Shown piece after piece: positions 1-9,368 of a DNA stretch of 64,000 nt; within the stretch, counting starts at the first letter, position 1; the number at the start of each line of letters is the position of its first letter. The notes under the pieces were generated by a model. That model worked only from the letters and a program-made list of their open reading frames with translations, did no database searches and had not been told where the DNA came from. The stretch covers positions 1 to 64,000 of the forward strand of contig CALUIU010000012.1 of assembly GCA_944320795.1 (NCBI GenBank). Direction: 5' to 3'. The position numbers and the translations under genes are program-made. The DNA comes from Candidatus Paraprevotella stercoravium (GTDB taxonomy: Bacteria; Bacteroidota; Bacteroidia; Bacteroidales; Bacteroidaceae).

Positions 1-16
1 GGTATGATTCAAAAAA

Positions 17-52
17 TTTGCGAGATACTGTCTGTGAACAATATCTCGCAAA
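17..52. terminator. Hairpin near the left edge
   Basis: An 11-bp perfect inverted repeat (TTTGCGAGATA at 17-27 with its complement at 42-52) and a 14-nt loop, followed by a short T-run about 10 nt later. It looks like the end of a transcript entering from the left. Positions 53-287 hold no gene I can support. Confidence 0.45.
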
Positions 53-287
53 AATGGGCTTTTTAAGGGACGACTATGTAACACGGCATCCGCACCGTTT
101 TTGTGTGACGACTTGTTCTTGTTGTCTCCGAAAAGGGACATGGCTTGTTCAAAAAATTTTCCCATAATGTTTTTCTGGTTGTTATTTTACTTTTTTTGAT
201 TTAAGAATTCTCTTTATTTTCAGGATGAAAACGATATGTTTTGTCGAAATCATGCATAAAGAAGTAAATTAGTCAGACAAAATTAAT

Positions 288-328
288 AAAATAGTCAGCT
301 TCCCACACTCGGAAAGCTGACTATTTTT
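288..328. terminator. Bidirectional terminator after the ammonium transporter
   Basis: A 14-bp perfect stem (288-301 with 314-327) and a 12-nt loop, with A-rich and T-rich flanks on either side. It lies about 20 nt beyond the stop codon of the leftward ammonium transporter, so it most likely ends that transcript and may also stop rightward transcription. Confidence 0.8.
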
Positions 329-346
329 ATAGTAAAAGTTAATTTT

Positions 347-1648
347 TTATCCAATTCCATAGCATTCATCGTGCTGGCTCTTGTCCAGACCGGCAGCCTC
401 GCTCTCCGGTGAAACGCGCATCGGGATCATCTTGTCGGTAAGCCAATACAGGATGTAGCTCACCACAAAGGTATAGCCGCAGACAATCACCACTGCCAGC
501 AGATGAATCAGGAACATGTGCACATTCCCGTCAAGCAATCCATGCACAAACACTCCGGTGAGGATTGTTCCGAAAATACCGCCCACACCATGAGTGGGAA
601 ATACATCGAGAGCATCGTCCACATGGGTCTTGTTTTTCCAGTAGACGGCGATATTGCAGACAATGGTGGTCAGGAAAGCGATCATAATGCTCTCGCCCAA
701 GGTGACATATCCGGCCGAAGGGGTGATGGCCACCAGACCGACCACCGCTCCTACCGCCGCTCCCATGGCCGAAGGTTTGCGCCCACGCAGACAGTCGAAA
801 AACAGCCAGGTGATCATGGCCGTAGCCGAGGCGGTGTTGGTATTCAGAAAAGCTTTCACGGCAATGGGGTCGGCAGCCAGTGAGGAACCGGCATTGAAAC
901 CGAACCAGCCCAACCAGAGCATGGCGGCGCCTAAGATAACAAAAGGAATGTTGGCAGGGGCATGGGGTGTGGAGGCATTCCTGCGCTGTCCCAGGAACAG
1001 GGCTCCGGTCAAGGCTGCCACTCCGGAAGAAGCGTGAACAACAATACCACCGGCAAAGTCGAGTACGCCCATCTGACGCAGGAAACCGTCGGGATGCCAG
1101 GTCCAGTGGGCCAAAGGACAATAAACAAAAAGGGAAAAAAGTGCCATAAACACCAGATAGCCGGAAAAATGAACCCGCTCGGCAAAAGAACCGGTAATCA
1201 AGGAAGGGGTAATAATGGCAAACTTCATCTGAAACAGAGCATACAGCGCCAAAGGAATGGTCGGTGCCAGAAAGAGATCCGTTTTGGCGCCTACTCCCGT
1301 AAACATGGGGAAGGTCAGCGGATTGCCGATAAAATGTCCCAGATCATCGCCAAAAGCCAGACTGAACCCGATGACAACCCAGATCACACTGATCACACCC
1401 ATGGCAATGAAACTCTGCAGAATGGTGGAAATGATATTCTTCCGCCCTACCATACCGCCATAGAAAAACGAAAGGCCCGGTGTCATCATCAGAACGAATA
1501 TCGTAGCGGTAATCATCCAGGCCACATTCGCGGCATTGAAGTACTGATCGGGCATCCAGAGTTCCGGTGTTTCCGGTGTAAATACTCCCCAAATACTGAT
1601 GAGCACCAACAGACTCATCATCACAATCCATCTTTTCTTTATTTTCAT
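347..1648 (-). CDS. amtB: Ammonium transporter, Amt/MEP/Rh family
   Basis: This is an inner-membrane channel for ammonium uptake. The 433 residues include an N-terminal signal-like hydrophobic segment and about eleven further membrane helices. The twin pore histidines are present as HASSG (H205) and HGVGG (H353), along with the family signature DFAGG before the first histidine and the FFYGG motif near residue 61. Length is normal for the family. The gene stands alone with its own terminator. No glnK (PII) gene follows it here, unlike the usual amtB-glnK pairing, so any PII partner must be encoded elsewhere. The start has 215 bp of non-coding DNA upstream, in which I found no convincing promoter box. 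Confidence 0.96.
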   Translation of the reverse strand: MKIKKRWIVMMSLLVLISIWGVFTPETPELWMPDQYFNAANVAWMITATIFVLMMTPGLSFFYGGMVGRKNIISTILQSFIAMGVISVIWVVIGFSLAFGDDLGHFIGNPLTFPMFTGVGAKTDLFLAPTIPLALYALFQMKFAIITPSLITGSFAERVHFSGYLVFMALFSLFVYCPLAHWTWHPDGFLRQMGVLDFAGGIVVHASSGVAALTGALFLGQRRNASTPHAPANIPFVILGAAMLWLGWFGFNAGSSLAADPIAVKAFLNTNTASATAMITWLFFDCLRGRKPSAMGAAVGAVVGLVAITPSAGYVTLGESIMIAFLTTIVCNIAVYWKNKTHVDDALDVFPTHGVGGIFGTILTGVFVHGLLDGNVHMFLIHLLAVVIVCGYTFVVSYILYWLTDKMIPMRVSPESEAAGLDKSQHDECYGIG

Positions 1649-1863
1649 AACATTTACATTTAAATTCGCCCAATATTTTGTCTTTGTGTTTTGTGTACAG
1701 TAAAATTACTTTCTTTTTGAAAGAAAAAGGACTTTTTAGATTCCGTTTTGAAAAACAAAAACAGGGAAATTACAATATTTTCGGATTTATCCGGTATTTT
1801 ATTACAAACTGACAGTAGAGAGGCGCAAATAACAACAAAATAAAACAAAGAAAAACTCCTGTT

Positions 1864-2757
1864 TTACCGTTTTTTTGAGAAAGAAGAGTAAACCAGTTCG
1901 GAGATGTCGGCAATGATGCGTGCGGTATCCTCGGCCGACTCACGGGAGTGTTTCACAAAAACGGCAATGGTGTAATAACGGCCGTCGGGCAAGAGGACAA
2001 AACCCAAATCATTGATGGCAGTCCAGCGTCCGGAAGCGTCCCGGTCACTGGTACCGGTCTTATGCCCGATGCGGGCACCGGTGCCGGCCAACGGAGCCGG
2101 AAGGCGGTCGGTACCGGTCTTGCACTCCATAAGCGTGGTTTTCAAGAACTCCTGAATCGGTTTTGCGAACAAGGACTTTTTCAGGAAGATTTCCATCAGA
2201 CGAACGGCTTCTAGCGGTGTAGACCAGTTGTCATAACAGGTCTGCGCATCGCGGTGCATATCGTCTTCGGTAACCTGAACGGCAAAATCGGTCAGGCCTA
2301 GAGAACGGATATAGCGGTCGGTGGCCTGAGGACCGCCATACAGACGGAACAGCAGGTCGCAGGCGTTGTTGTCGCTCTGCTGCAACGTATATTCCAGAAG
2401 CGTACGCAAAGGAAGGGTGACATTGCCCTGAGGATAGCGGTCGCGCAGCGGGCTATAGGTGTTGGGCTTGAGGTCTTCGGGAGTTACCAGCACCTCATGG
2501 TCCACACTCTCGGAAAGGGCCGTGAGCGTATCGGCCACAGCCAGTGCCTGATGGAATTTCACCACGCTCATCAGCGGATAGCGGTTATCGTTATTGACGG
2601 TCAGCGTGTCTGTACCGTTGAAGATTACAGCCACGCCCACCTCTGCTTGTTTTCCAACCAGATAAGCACGGATGGACTGCTCCAGATTTTGGGCAGACAA
2701 TGTACGGACTGCTCCGTAAAAGAAGCAGAAAAGAAAGATAAAGAACTGTTTCGCCAT
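1864..2757 (-). CDS. Class A beta-lactamase, subclass A2 (CblA/CepA-like)
   Basis: This is a periplasmic serine beta-lactamase expected to hydrolyse penicillins and cephalosporins. The start at 2757 gives a 297-residue protein beginning with a clear signal peptide ending near SAQ (residues 21-23). Catalytic motifs are SVVK (S64-K67), SDN (128-130), a glutamate in TEDDMH (about residue 164) and HKTGTS (232-237). The sequence pattern resembles CblA and CepA of Bacteroides. An upstream in-frame ATG at 2892 would add 45 residues in front of the signal peptide and is unlikely, because a -7 promoter box (TAATTTTG on the minus strand, 2812-2819) lies between the two starts. The gene is divergent from the fucosidase. 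I cannot tell the exact allele or spectrum from sequence alone. Confidence 0.93.
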   Translation of the reverse strand: MAKQFFIFLFCFFYGAVRTLSAQNLEQSIRAYLVGKQAEVGVAVIFNGTDTLTVNNDNRYPLMSVVKFHQALAVADTLTALSESVDHEVLVTPEDLKPNTYSPLRDRYPQGNVTLPLRTLLEYTLQQSDNNACDLLFRLYGGPQATDRYIRSLGLTDFAVQVTEDDMHRDAQTCYDNWSTPLEAVRLMEIFLKKSLFAKPIQEFLKTTLMECKTGTDRLPAPLAGTGARIGHKTGTSDRDASGRWTAINDLGFVLLPDGRYYTIAVFVKHSRESAEDTARIIADISELVYSSFSKKR

Positions 2758-2811
2758 ATATTTTTCCGATATAAATAAGTGTTTCAATAAAGAGTTTCTG
2801 TTTGATGTACG

Positions 2812-2819
2812 CAAAATTA
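2812..2819 (-). promoter_or_regulatory. Candidate -7 box for the beta-lactamase gene
   Basis: Reads TAATTTTG on the minus strand and matches the Bacteroidetes -7 consensus TAnnTTTG, about 55 nt before the chosen start at 2757. No perfect -33 element is seen at the usual 19-21 bp distance. Confidence 0.45.
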
Positions 2820-2864
2820 AGGTTTCTTTCCATACGCAAGAGGCAATAAGTGCAAAAAAATACC

Positions 2865-2872
2865 TATTTTTG
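2865..2872 (+). promoter_or_regulatory. Candidate -7 box for the fucosidase gene
   Basis: TATTTTTG matches TAnnTTTG and lies 54 nt before the fucosidase start codon, in the divergent intergenic region shared with the beta-lactamase gene. Confidence 0.4.
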
Positions 2873-2926
2873 TTTCCGTAATTATAAATCATAAACTACC
2901 AATTTTTGTCATTGTAAGACTCAAGC

Positions 2927-5143
2927 ATGAAAAGAATCTTATTTTCCCTGGTCCTTGCGGGTGCCTTGCAGGCGGCATCTGCCCAAAAATATTCTTTAGA
3001 CAATACCATCAAGGTAAACGATTCGGACTCTAAGGAAATGATTATCCAAAAGGCGGCTCACGTGGTTCCGACCGACAACCAGCTGCGCGCTCTGGAAAAG
3101 GAGTTCATTGCCTTTATCCACTTCGGACCGAACACATTCACCCGTATGGAATGGGGAACCGGTAAGGAAGATCCGTCTATATTTGACCTGAAGACACTGG
3201 ACACCGACCAATGGTGCCGGGCGATCAAGGCTGCCGGCATGAAGCTGGTGATGCTCACCGTGAAGCACCACGACGGTTTCTGTCTGTGGCAGACCCGATA
3301 TACGAAACATGGCATCATGTCTACCGGATTTCAGGACGGCAAGGGGGATATTCTGAGAGATCTTTCCAAATCGTGCAAGAAGTACGGACTGAAACTGGGT
3401 GTCTACCTGTCACCGGCCGACCTGTACCAGATTGAGAATCCGGAAGGCCTGTACGGAAACGGAAGCAAAAAGACCCTGCGCACCATTCCGCGTGAAGTGG
3501 AAGGACGTCCTTTTGCCAACAAAACGAAATTCCAGTTCGTGGTGGACGACTATAACGAATACTTCATGAACCAGCTGTTCGAAATACTTACCGAATACGG
3601 CGAGGTGGATGAGGTATGGTTCGACGGAGCACACCCGAAACAGAAAGGCGGGCAGACCTATAACTATAAGGCTTGGCAGGAAGTGATCCGTACGCTGGCA
3701 CCGAACGCGGCCATCTTCGGAAAAGAGGATATCCGCTGGTGCGGTAACGAGGCGGGAAGAACACGCCGCACGGAGTGGAACGTAATCGGCTATCAGGAGA
3801 ATCCGGACACCATGAACATGTTTCCGGACATGGTGGCCGAGGATCTGGGTAGCCGCGAGGCATTGCAGAAGGCCAAGTATCTGCACTACCAGCAGTGTGA
3901 GATCAACACTTCCATCCGTGAGGGTTGGTTCTACCGCGACGATACGGAGCAGAAGGTGCGCAACGCGGACGATGTGTTCGACATCTATGAGCGTGCCGTG
4001 GGCGGTAACTCTACCTTCCTGCTGAACATTCCGCCAAACCGTGAGGGTCTGCTGCCGCAGAAGGATGTGGAGGTGCTGGAAGAAGTGGGACGACGCATCC
4101 GTGAAACTTACGGCACGGACCTGCTGAAGAAGGCCAAGGGCCCGAAAGAGGTGCTGGACAAGGACCGAAAGACCTATACGCTGATTGACGAGAACAATCC
4201 GGTGATTACCATCACTACCCGCAAACCGATTACACTGAACCGACTGACCATTCAGGAGGCCATCGAGCAGACCGGCGAGCGTGTGGAGGAGCATTATGTG
4301 GAGGCATGGATTGACGGAGCGTGGAAAAAAATTGCCGAAAGTACGAACATCGGTTACAAGCGCATCCTGCGCTTCCCGCAGATCACGACTGACCGCATCC
4401 GCATCCACTTCCCGAAAATGAGAATGCAGGCAGGCATCTGCAAGGTATCAGCCCACTATTATCCGGCGGTGCCGCCACAGCTTACCGCCAAACGCAGTAT
4501 GGACGGACAGGTAACGATTCAGGTGAAGGAAAGTGATTTTGGCTGGAAGCGCCACGGCGAGAACAGCGCGGGCAACCTGAATGCGGGATACAGCATCCAC
4601 TACACCACAGACGGTACGGCTCCGACCAAGAATTCGGCAAGCTATCAGGGTGCATTCACGGCTGATAATCAGGAGGTACAGGCCGTATCGGTGCTGAACG
4701 GAAAGACCGGACCGGTGCTTCAGGAACGCTTCGGATATATCAAGAAAGACTGGAAGGCGGAAGCCAGCAGCGAAGCGGAACAGCACAGCGCGGCACTGGC
4801 AGCGGACGAGAATCCGAACACCTTCTGGCTGAGCGGCAACGGGGACCAGGACCGCACGCTGACCATTGACCTGGGCTCGGTGAAGACCATCCGCGGATTT
4901 GCCTACACACCGCAGAACCACAACGCCGAGGGTATGATCGAACGGGGAACCGTATGGGTGAGCCAGGACAAACAGAACTGGAAGAAGGTGGAGGACTTTA
5001 TGTTCGGTAACCTGATCAATGACCCGACCAAGCGCTCTTGCACCTTCAAGAATGCCACAGAAGCACGCTACTTCAAGATCCAGATGACCGAAGGAGCCAA
5101 CCGAAGCGAGAAAGCTGCGGTGGCCGAAGTAGATATTTTCTAA
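2927..5143 (+). CDS. Secreted alpha-L-fucosidase (GH29) with C-terminal F5/8-type domain
   Basis: This glycoside hydrolase is predicted to release fucose from host or dietary glycans in the periplasm. The 738-residue protein has a signal peptide ending at ASA-Q (about residue 20). The GH29 barrel spans roughly residues 45-400, with the substrate-binding KHHDGFCLW stretch (113-121) and the probable nucleophile D233 in VWFDGAHP. A chitobiase-like domain follows (pattern YSIHYTTDGTAPT, about residue 555). The C-terminal F5/8-type (CBM32-like) domain starts near residue 605 and includes TFWLSG and TIDLGS. The long form with carbohydrate-binding domains resembles GH29 subfamily B enzymes. The gene is monocistronic, with a strong terminator 70 nt downstream. 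No SusCD pair is adjacent. Confidence 0.94.
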   Translation: MKRILFSLVLAGALQAASAQKYSLDNTIKVNDSDSKEMIIQKAAHVVPTDNQLRALEKEFIAFIHFGPNTFTRMEWGTGKEDPSIFDLKTLDTDQWCRAIKAAGMKLVMLTVKHHDGFCLWQTRYTKHGIMSTGFQDGKGDILRDLSKSCKKYGLKLGVYLSPADLYQIENPEGLYGNGSKKTLRTIPREVEGRPFANKTKFQFVVDDYNEYFMNQLFEILTEYGEVDEVWFDGAHPKQKGGQTYNYKAWQEVIRTLAPNAAIFGKEDIRWCGNEAGRTRRTEWNVIGYQENPDTMNMFPDMVAEDLGSREALQKAKYLHYQQCEINTSIREGWFYRDDTEQKVRNADDVFDIYERAVGGNSTFLLNIPPNREGLLPQKDVEVLEEVGRRIRETYGTDLLKKAKGPKEVLDKDRKTYTLIDENNPVITITTRKPITLNRLTIQEAIEQTGERVEEHYVEAWIDGAWKKIAESTNIGYKRILRFPQITTDRIRIHFPKMRMQAGICKVSAHYYPAVPPQLTAKRSMDGQVTIQVKESDFGWKRHGENSAGNLNAGYSIHYTTDGTAPTKNSASYQGAFTADNQEVQAVSVLNGKTGPVLQERFGYIKKDWKAEASSEAEQHSAALAADENPNTFWLSGNGDQDRTLTIDLGSVKTIRGFAYTPQNHNAEGMIERGTVWVSQDKQNWKKVEDFMFGNLINDPTKRSCTFKNATEARYFKIQMTEGANRSEKAAVAEVDIF

Positions 5144-5212
5144 GAATTTGTACAACTTTAATAATGAATCCCAGCACCGTTTCGGGGACGCTCTCGGAAG
5201 GGTGCTTCATCT

Positions 5213-5259
5213 GCAGAGCTCCTCTGGCCATTACAGCCGGAGGAGCTCTGCCTTTTTTT
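5213..5259 (+). terminator. Strong rho-independent terminator
   Basis: A near-perfect 15-bp stem (5213-5227 with 5237-5251, one wobble pair) around GCAGAGCTCCTC, with T7 at 5253-5259. It ends the fucosidase transcript. The 5260-5450 stretch before the next gene presumably carries that gene's promoter, but I see no clean consensus. Confidence 0.9.
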
Positions 5260-5450
5260 CGGGTTTCCGCTACTGGTTTTCCGCCAAACGACTGAAACAT
5301 TTGTTGCAATCGCACGCACATTTGTTTCATGAAACATTTATAATCGGGTATGAAACAAACGTGATATTCTGATTCTCAGAACTTTCATACTTTTACGTCA
5401 TCAAACAAACTAATAAATTTTTTCTAACTGACATTTAAATTTAAGATGCT

Positions 5451-7787
5451 ATGAAGGCGGAGAAAAAAATGAGACAAAAGTCAGCTCAGTGTCATGCAGC
5501 TGTACTATTGCTGGGAATGGCTTGTTCCATATCGTATGCCCAAGCGCAGGATAAAAAGGAAAGTAACGAAGAAGGCAACAGAAATGTCATGCTGAACGCA
5601 GCCAGCGCCAACGGGCCGAGAGAGATTCAGATCGGTCTGCCCTCGGCCGATGTCAATGTGCTGGAGAACGGCATTCCGGTTACCTATGCCACCAACCCGC
5701 ATACCGTGAACTCTTTGTGGCCAGGTGACGTGAGTCTGAGCCAGATGGTACTGCTCAAGATCTCGGAAACAGCCGTAACCACCGGAAATATCGGTTATGC
5801 GGTAAACTCTTTCACGCAACTGGGACAAAAAGGATTCCACGGAGCGCTGAATTACAAGACCAATCATTTCGGCATGCAGGAAGTGGCCCTGAACCTGAAC
5901 GGTAGTCTGGGTAAAGGATGGTTCTACAGCGCCAACATGTATCAGGACTTTGACCCGGGAACCTTCGACATCAAGTCTACCCCATTCCAGGACCGTACGC
6001 AGATCTATAAGTTCGCGCTGACCAAAAGATATCACGATAACCGGGGTGAATTTACAGCCTTATACAACTTCAGCAACAGCCATCCGGTATATAACTATGC
6101 CACACAGTCGGCTCCCTTCATCTATGTGGGTGACGGTAGCGTGAAACAGTTCGGCGATTTCAAGCTGGGTACCACTTCTTATCTTCCGGTGGACAACGAC
6201 ATGGTGTATCGCGACATGCGTACCGGTGAAGTCAAGAAGACCAACCTTTATGACGCTTCCGAGAACAAGGGAAACATGATCACCCTGATGAACGATTACA
6301 AGTGGGACAACGGACTGAACTGGAAAGCCATCGTGAAATATGACAAGTCTACCGGTTCGCTGGTTTACCAGACTCCGATGTCGCTCGACAAGAACGAGGC
6401 GGGCATCAACTATCTGTATGAAAGTACCGACGGAAGCATGAAACCGTATGCCGGAGAATATGTGCAGAGCCGTATGACCTGCCTGAACCGGGGATTCATC
6501 AACTCGTTCATGTTCACTTCGGAACTGAGCAGAAGCACCGATCACGGATTGTGGCGACTGGGCCTCAACGAGTGGTATTATGATATCGACTACACCTCAT
6601 CTACCACCATGTACGACCAGTCGGTACCTGCTGACGGAAGTTATCCGGTACGCCTGTATAATGCAGACTATGCCACCTCGCAGAACCGAAAATACAGCAA
6701 CGGATATTTCTATGACTTCAACAAGAACGCCTCTGAATATTACAACGGATTTGACAACAAAGTGGCACTCTATTTCACACACGACTGGGATGTGACCGAC
6801 AAGTTCAACGTGTACTATGGCGGACGATTGGAATATCAGGCTCTGAGAGGAGAAAATGCGGCTGTGAAGGATGCCAACGGAAACTATATCGGACGGTTTG
6901 CGGACTATTATATGGGAGCGGAAAAGGACGGTGTCAAGATCGAACCGACCCCGATGAAGCACGACTGGATGAACTATGCGCTCACTGCTGCCCTGACCTA
7001 TAAGATCAACAGCCAGTTCGGTCTGACCGGCGACTTCACTTATATCACCCAGCATCCGAAAATCGAAAGCTTTGCTCCGGCCACCTATCCGAACACGGGA
7101 ACCATATCCGTACCTCTGGGACGTGCCGGTATCTATTACAACAACAAATGGCTCAGCCTGACCTCTTTAGTGTCTTACATCTCAAAGACCAACAACAACG
7201 CCACGTTGAACCTGCAGCACAAAACAGCTGACGGACAGAATCAGATCATGGCCGCTCCGCTCACCTTCGACATCCAGACCATCGGATGGACCACCGATGT
7301 GGTTGCTCATCCGTTCAAGGGATTTGACCTGCACTTCCTGTTCACTTACCAGAAGCCGACCTACAAGAAGTATGAAACTTCCATTACCTTCTCCGACGGT
7401 TATGTGGGCAAGATCGACGCTACCGGAAATATTGTAGCCGAGATTCCTCAAGTGATTGTGGAAATCGACCCGAGCTATATGATTACGGATTATCTGAAAA
7501 TATGGACCAGCTTCCGTTACTTCAGCAAGACATATGCCAACATCAACGATGCTTACTACTTCAACGGAAGATGGGAAACATTCGGCGGCATCAACTGGCA
7601 GGTCAACAAGAAACTGTCTTTAGGCTGCACGGTGGTGAACTTCCTGAACCAGACCGGCGCCAAAGGAAGTATTGCCGGTGCGGAACTCGTAAATAAAGAC
7701 GAAGCTTCTGCCTATGCGGGCTATGTCATGGCCGGAAGCTATATCCGTCCGTTTACCGTGGAGTTCAACGCTAACATCAAATTCTAA
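5451..7787 (+). CDS. TonB-dependent receptor-like outer membrane protein
   Basis: This is a 778-residue outer-membrane beta-barrel. A signal peptide precedes the processed N-terminus (SISYAQAQ, about residues 26-33). A plug-like domain occupies about residues 48-140 (QIGLPSADVNVLENGIPVTY). The rest alternates aromatic and polar residues as in barrel strands and ends in a phenylalanine (NANIKF), the usual assembly signal. The CarboxypepD_reg-like domain common in SusC proteins is missing, and no SusD partner follows, so the substrate cannot be guessed. A second possible start (MRQKS) lies six codons in. Hairpin terminators follow the gene directly. Confidence 0.8.
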   Translation: MKAEKKMRQKSAQCHAAVLLLGMACSISYAQAQDKKESNEEGNRNVMLNAASANGPREIQIGLPSADVNVLENGIPVTYATNPHTVNSLWPGDVSLSQMVLLKISETAVTTGNIGYAVNSFTQLGQKGFHGALNYKTNHFGMQEVALNLNGSLGKGWFYSANMYQDFDPGTFDIKSTPFQDRTQIYKFALTKRYHDNRGEFTALYNFSNSHPVYNYATQSAPFIYVGDGSVKQFGDFKLGTTSYLPVDNDMVYRDMRTGEVKKTNLYDASENKGNMITLMNDYKWDNGLNWKAIVKYDKSTGSLVYQTPMSLDKNEAGINYLYESTDGSMKPYAGEYVQSRMTCLNRGFINSFMFTSELSRSTDHGLWRLGLNEWYYDIDYTSSTTMYDQSVPADGSYPVRLYNADYATSQNRKYSNGYFYDFNKNASEYYNGFDNKVALYFTHDWDVTDKFNVYYGGRLEYQALRGENAAVKDANGNYIGRFADYYMGAEKDGVKIEPTPMKHDWMNYALTAALTYKINSQFGLTGDFTYITQHPKIESFAPATYPNTGTISVPLGRAGIYYNNKWLSLTSLVSYISKTNNNATLNLQHKTADGQNQIMAAPLTFDIQTIGWTTDVVAHPFKGFDLHFLFTYQKPTYKKYETSITFSDGYVGKIDATGNIVAEIPQVIVEIDPSYMITDYLKIWTSFRYFSKTYANINDAYYFNGRWETFGGINWQVNKKLSLGCTVVNFLNQTGAKGSIAGAELVNKDEASAYAGYVMAGSYIRPFTVEFNANIKF

Positions 7788-7817
7788 ACGTTTTTTTTAT
7801 ACATTTTATCATGCATC

Positions 7818-7864
7818 AGAAAGAGCTGTACCCGAGAAACGGGCTGCAGCTCTTTCTCTGTTTT
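7818..7864 (+). terminator. Terminator after the TonB-dependent receptor
   Basis: An 11-bp stem, AGAAAGAGCTG (7818-7828) with 7847-7857, with an inner short stem and CTGTTTTAT downstream. It lies 30 nt after the receptor stop codon. Confidence 0.8.
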
Positions 7865-7883
7865 ATCGGGAGGATTCTTCTAC

Positions 7884-7933
7884 AGTAAAAGGCTGCGCCG
7901 TCATTCTCAGAATGAACAGCGCAGCCTTTTACT
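7884..7933 (-). terminator. Terminator of the leftward cytochrome operon
   Basis: A 15-bp perfect stem (7884-7898 with 7919-7933) around AGTAAAAGGCTGCGC. It lies about 27 nt beyond the stop codon of the leftward peroxidase gene and insulates it from the convergent receptor gene. Confidence 0.75.
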
Positions 7934-7959
7934 ATTGTCTACACCTAAAAAAACGATCG

Positions 7960-9336
7960 TTATTTCATATTGTCATTGGTCAGAATCTTTCCCTTATACT
8001 CTCCGGTGAGGGTCTTGAGGAATGAAACGAGCTGGGCAGTTTCCTGATCGGTCAGTTCTACGCCAACTTCATACTTGGCCATATCGTGTACCGCCTCTTC
8101 CAGAGTCTTTTTGGTACCGTCGTGGAAATAAGGAGCGGTCAGAGCGATGTTACGCAATCCCGGAACCTTGAAACGGTGAATATCGCGCTCGGTCTTGGTT
8201 TCCTTGTTGCGACCGTGGTCCTCGAGCGTGATCTCGGTATTGCGGTCAGCAAAATAATCGCCCTGCAAGCCCATCAGCTCGTAAGACTGGCCACCGAGGT
8301 TCTCACCCACGTGACAGGTAGCACAGTTGTACTGCTTGAACAGCTCATAACCGGTAATCTCTTCCTGAGTCAAGGCTGCCTTGTCGCCCTTGAGGTATTT
8401 GTCGAAGCGGCTGTTCGGAGTGATCAGCGTGCGCTCAAACTCCTGAATGGCATCGGTAATGTTTGCCTGAGTCCAACCGTCAGGATAAACCTCCTTGAAA
8501 GCCTTGGTAAAAGCTGCGTCTTCAGCCAGACGGGCGCAGATATCATCGAAGGACTTGTGACCCATCTCTACCGGGTTCAACGGAGGACCGCCAGCCTGAT
8601 CGGCCAAAGTCTTGGCACGTCCGTCCCAGAACTGTACAAAGTTATAATGAGCATTGAACACGGTCGGCGCATTGACACCACCCTTCAGTCCCTGAATTCC
8701 CTCAGAGAATTGCTTGTTGTCCACACCACCGGTATTCAGGCCGTGACAAGTGGCACAAGACACGGTGTTGTCAACAGACAAACGGGTATCGTTATAAAGC
8801 ATCTCTCCCAAAATCACCTTGCGGACATCTACCGGAATAGAATCGGCGATCGGACGCACCGGCTCGTTGGCGAACTCGGCGGCAGCCAACAGGTTCGGAT
8901 AATTGGCGGCACGCTGGTCGCGAATCCAGTTCATGGCAATGATCTTCTCGGAATCCAGGATTGAAGATCCCCAGTGAACCAGATAATACTTGGCCATAGG
9001 CATAGTACCGTCCTGAATCACTTTCTCTACCTTTGCCAAATCCACTTCACTGACCGGTGTTCCGGCCTTGATGGCCTCCATCATCGGAGCAATGTCAAAG
9101 GCACGGTAACCCAAACGGGCATCTTCCTTTACCAGATCTCCGGCAAGCGGGAAAGAAGCGTAGAACGGCAACTTGGGCTCGGCTACGTGACAATCCATAC
9201 AGCCGGCATCAGCCAGCAACTGATACATCTGCTCGTTGGCCGGAAGATCAGACGATGGCGGCTGATTGACCAGACGATAGGTAGCCGCTCCTGCAGCAAT
9301 GAGCACGACGGGCACCAACACATACTTCTTCTTCAT
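7960..9336 (-). CDS. Tri-haem cytochrome c peroxidase
   Basis: This is a periplasmic, membrane-anchored enzyme that reduces hydrogen peroxide with electrons from the respiratory chain. The 458 residues begin with an uncleaved-looking signal anchor (residues 5-20). Three CxxCH haem c sites are visible: CMDCH (46-50) in an N-terminal haem-binding domain, and CATCH (194-198) and CATCH (338-342) in the two canonical peroxidase domains. Conserved stretches include NAPTVFNAHYN and VPGLRNIALTAPYFHDG. The classical enzyme has two haems, and the extra N-terminal haem domain is a known variant that probably feeds electrons from the membrane. The gene is last in an operon with two cytochrome c assembly genes 33 nt upstream. 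Confidence 0.92.
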   Translation of the reverse strand: MKKKYVLVPVVLIAAGAATYRLVNQPPSSDLPANEQMYQLLADAGCMDCHVAEPKLPFYASFPLAGDLVKEDARLGYRAFDIAPMMEAIKAGTPVSEVDLAKVEKVIQDGTMPMAKYYLVHWGSSILDSEKIIAMNWIRDQRAANYPNLLAAAEFANEPVRPIADSIPVDVRKVILGEMLYNDTRLSVDNTVSCATCHGLNTGGVDNKQFSEGIQGLKGGVNAPTVFNAHYNFVQFWDGRAKTLADQAGGPPLNPVEMGHKSFDDICARLAEDAAFTKAFKEVYPDGWTQANITDAIQEFERTLITPNSRFDKYLKGDKAALTQEEITGYELFKQYNCATCHVGENLGGQSYELMGLQGDYFADRNTEITLEDHGRNKETKTERDIHRFKVPGLRNIALTAPYFHDGTKKTLEEAVHDMAKYEVGVELTDQETAQLVSFLKTLTGEYKGKILTNDNMK

Positions 9337-9368
9337 TTTTCTCTTACTTTTATTAGTTTAGGTAATTA

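Noticed and set aside
2758-2892. N-terminal extension of the beta-lactamase from 2892
   Set aside because: It would precede the signal peptide, and the likely promoter lies within it.
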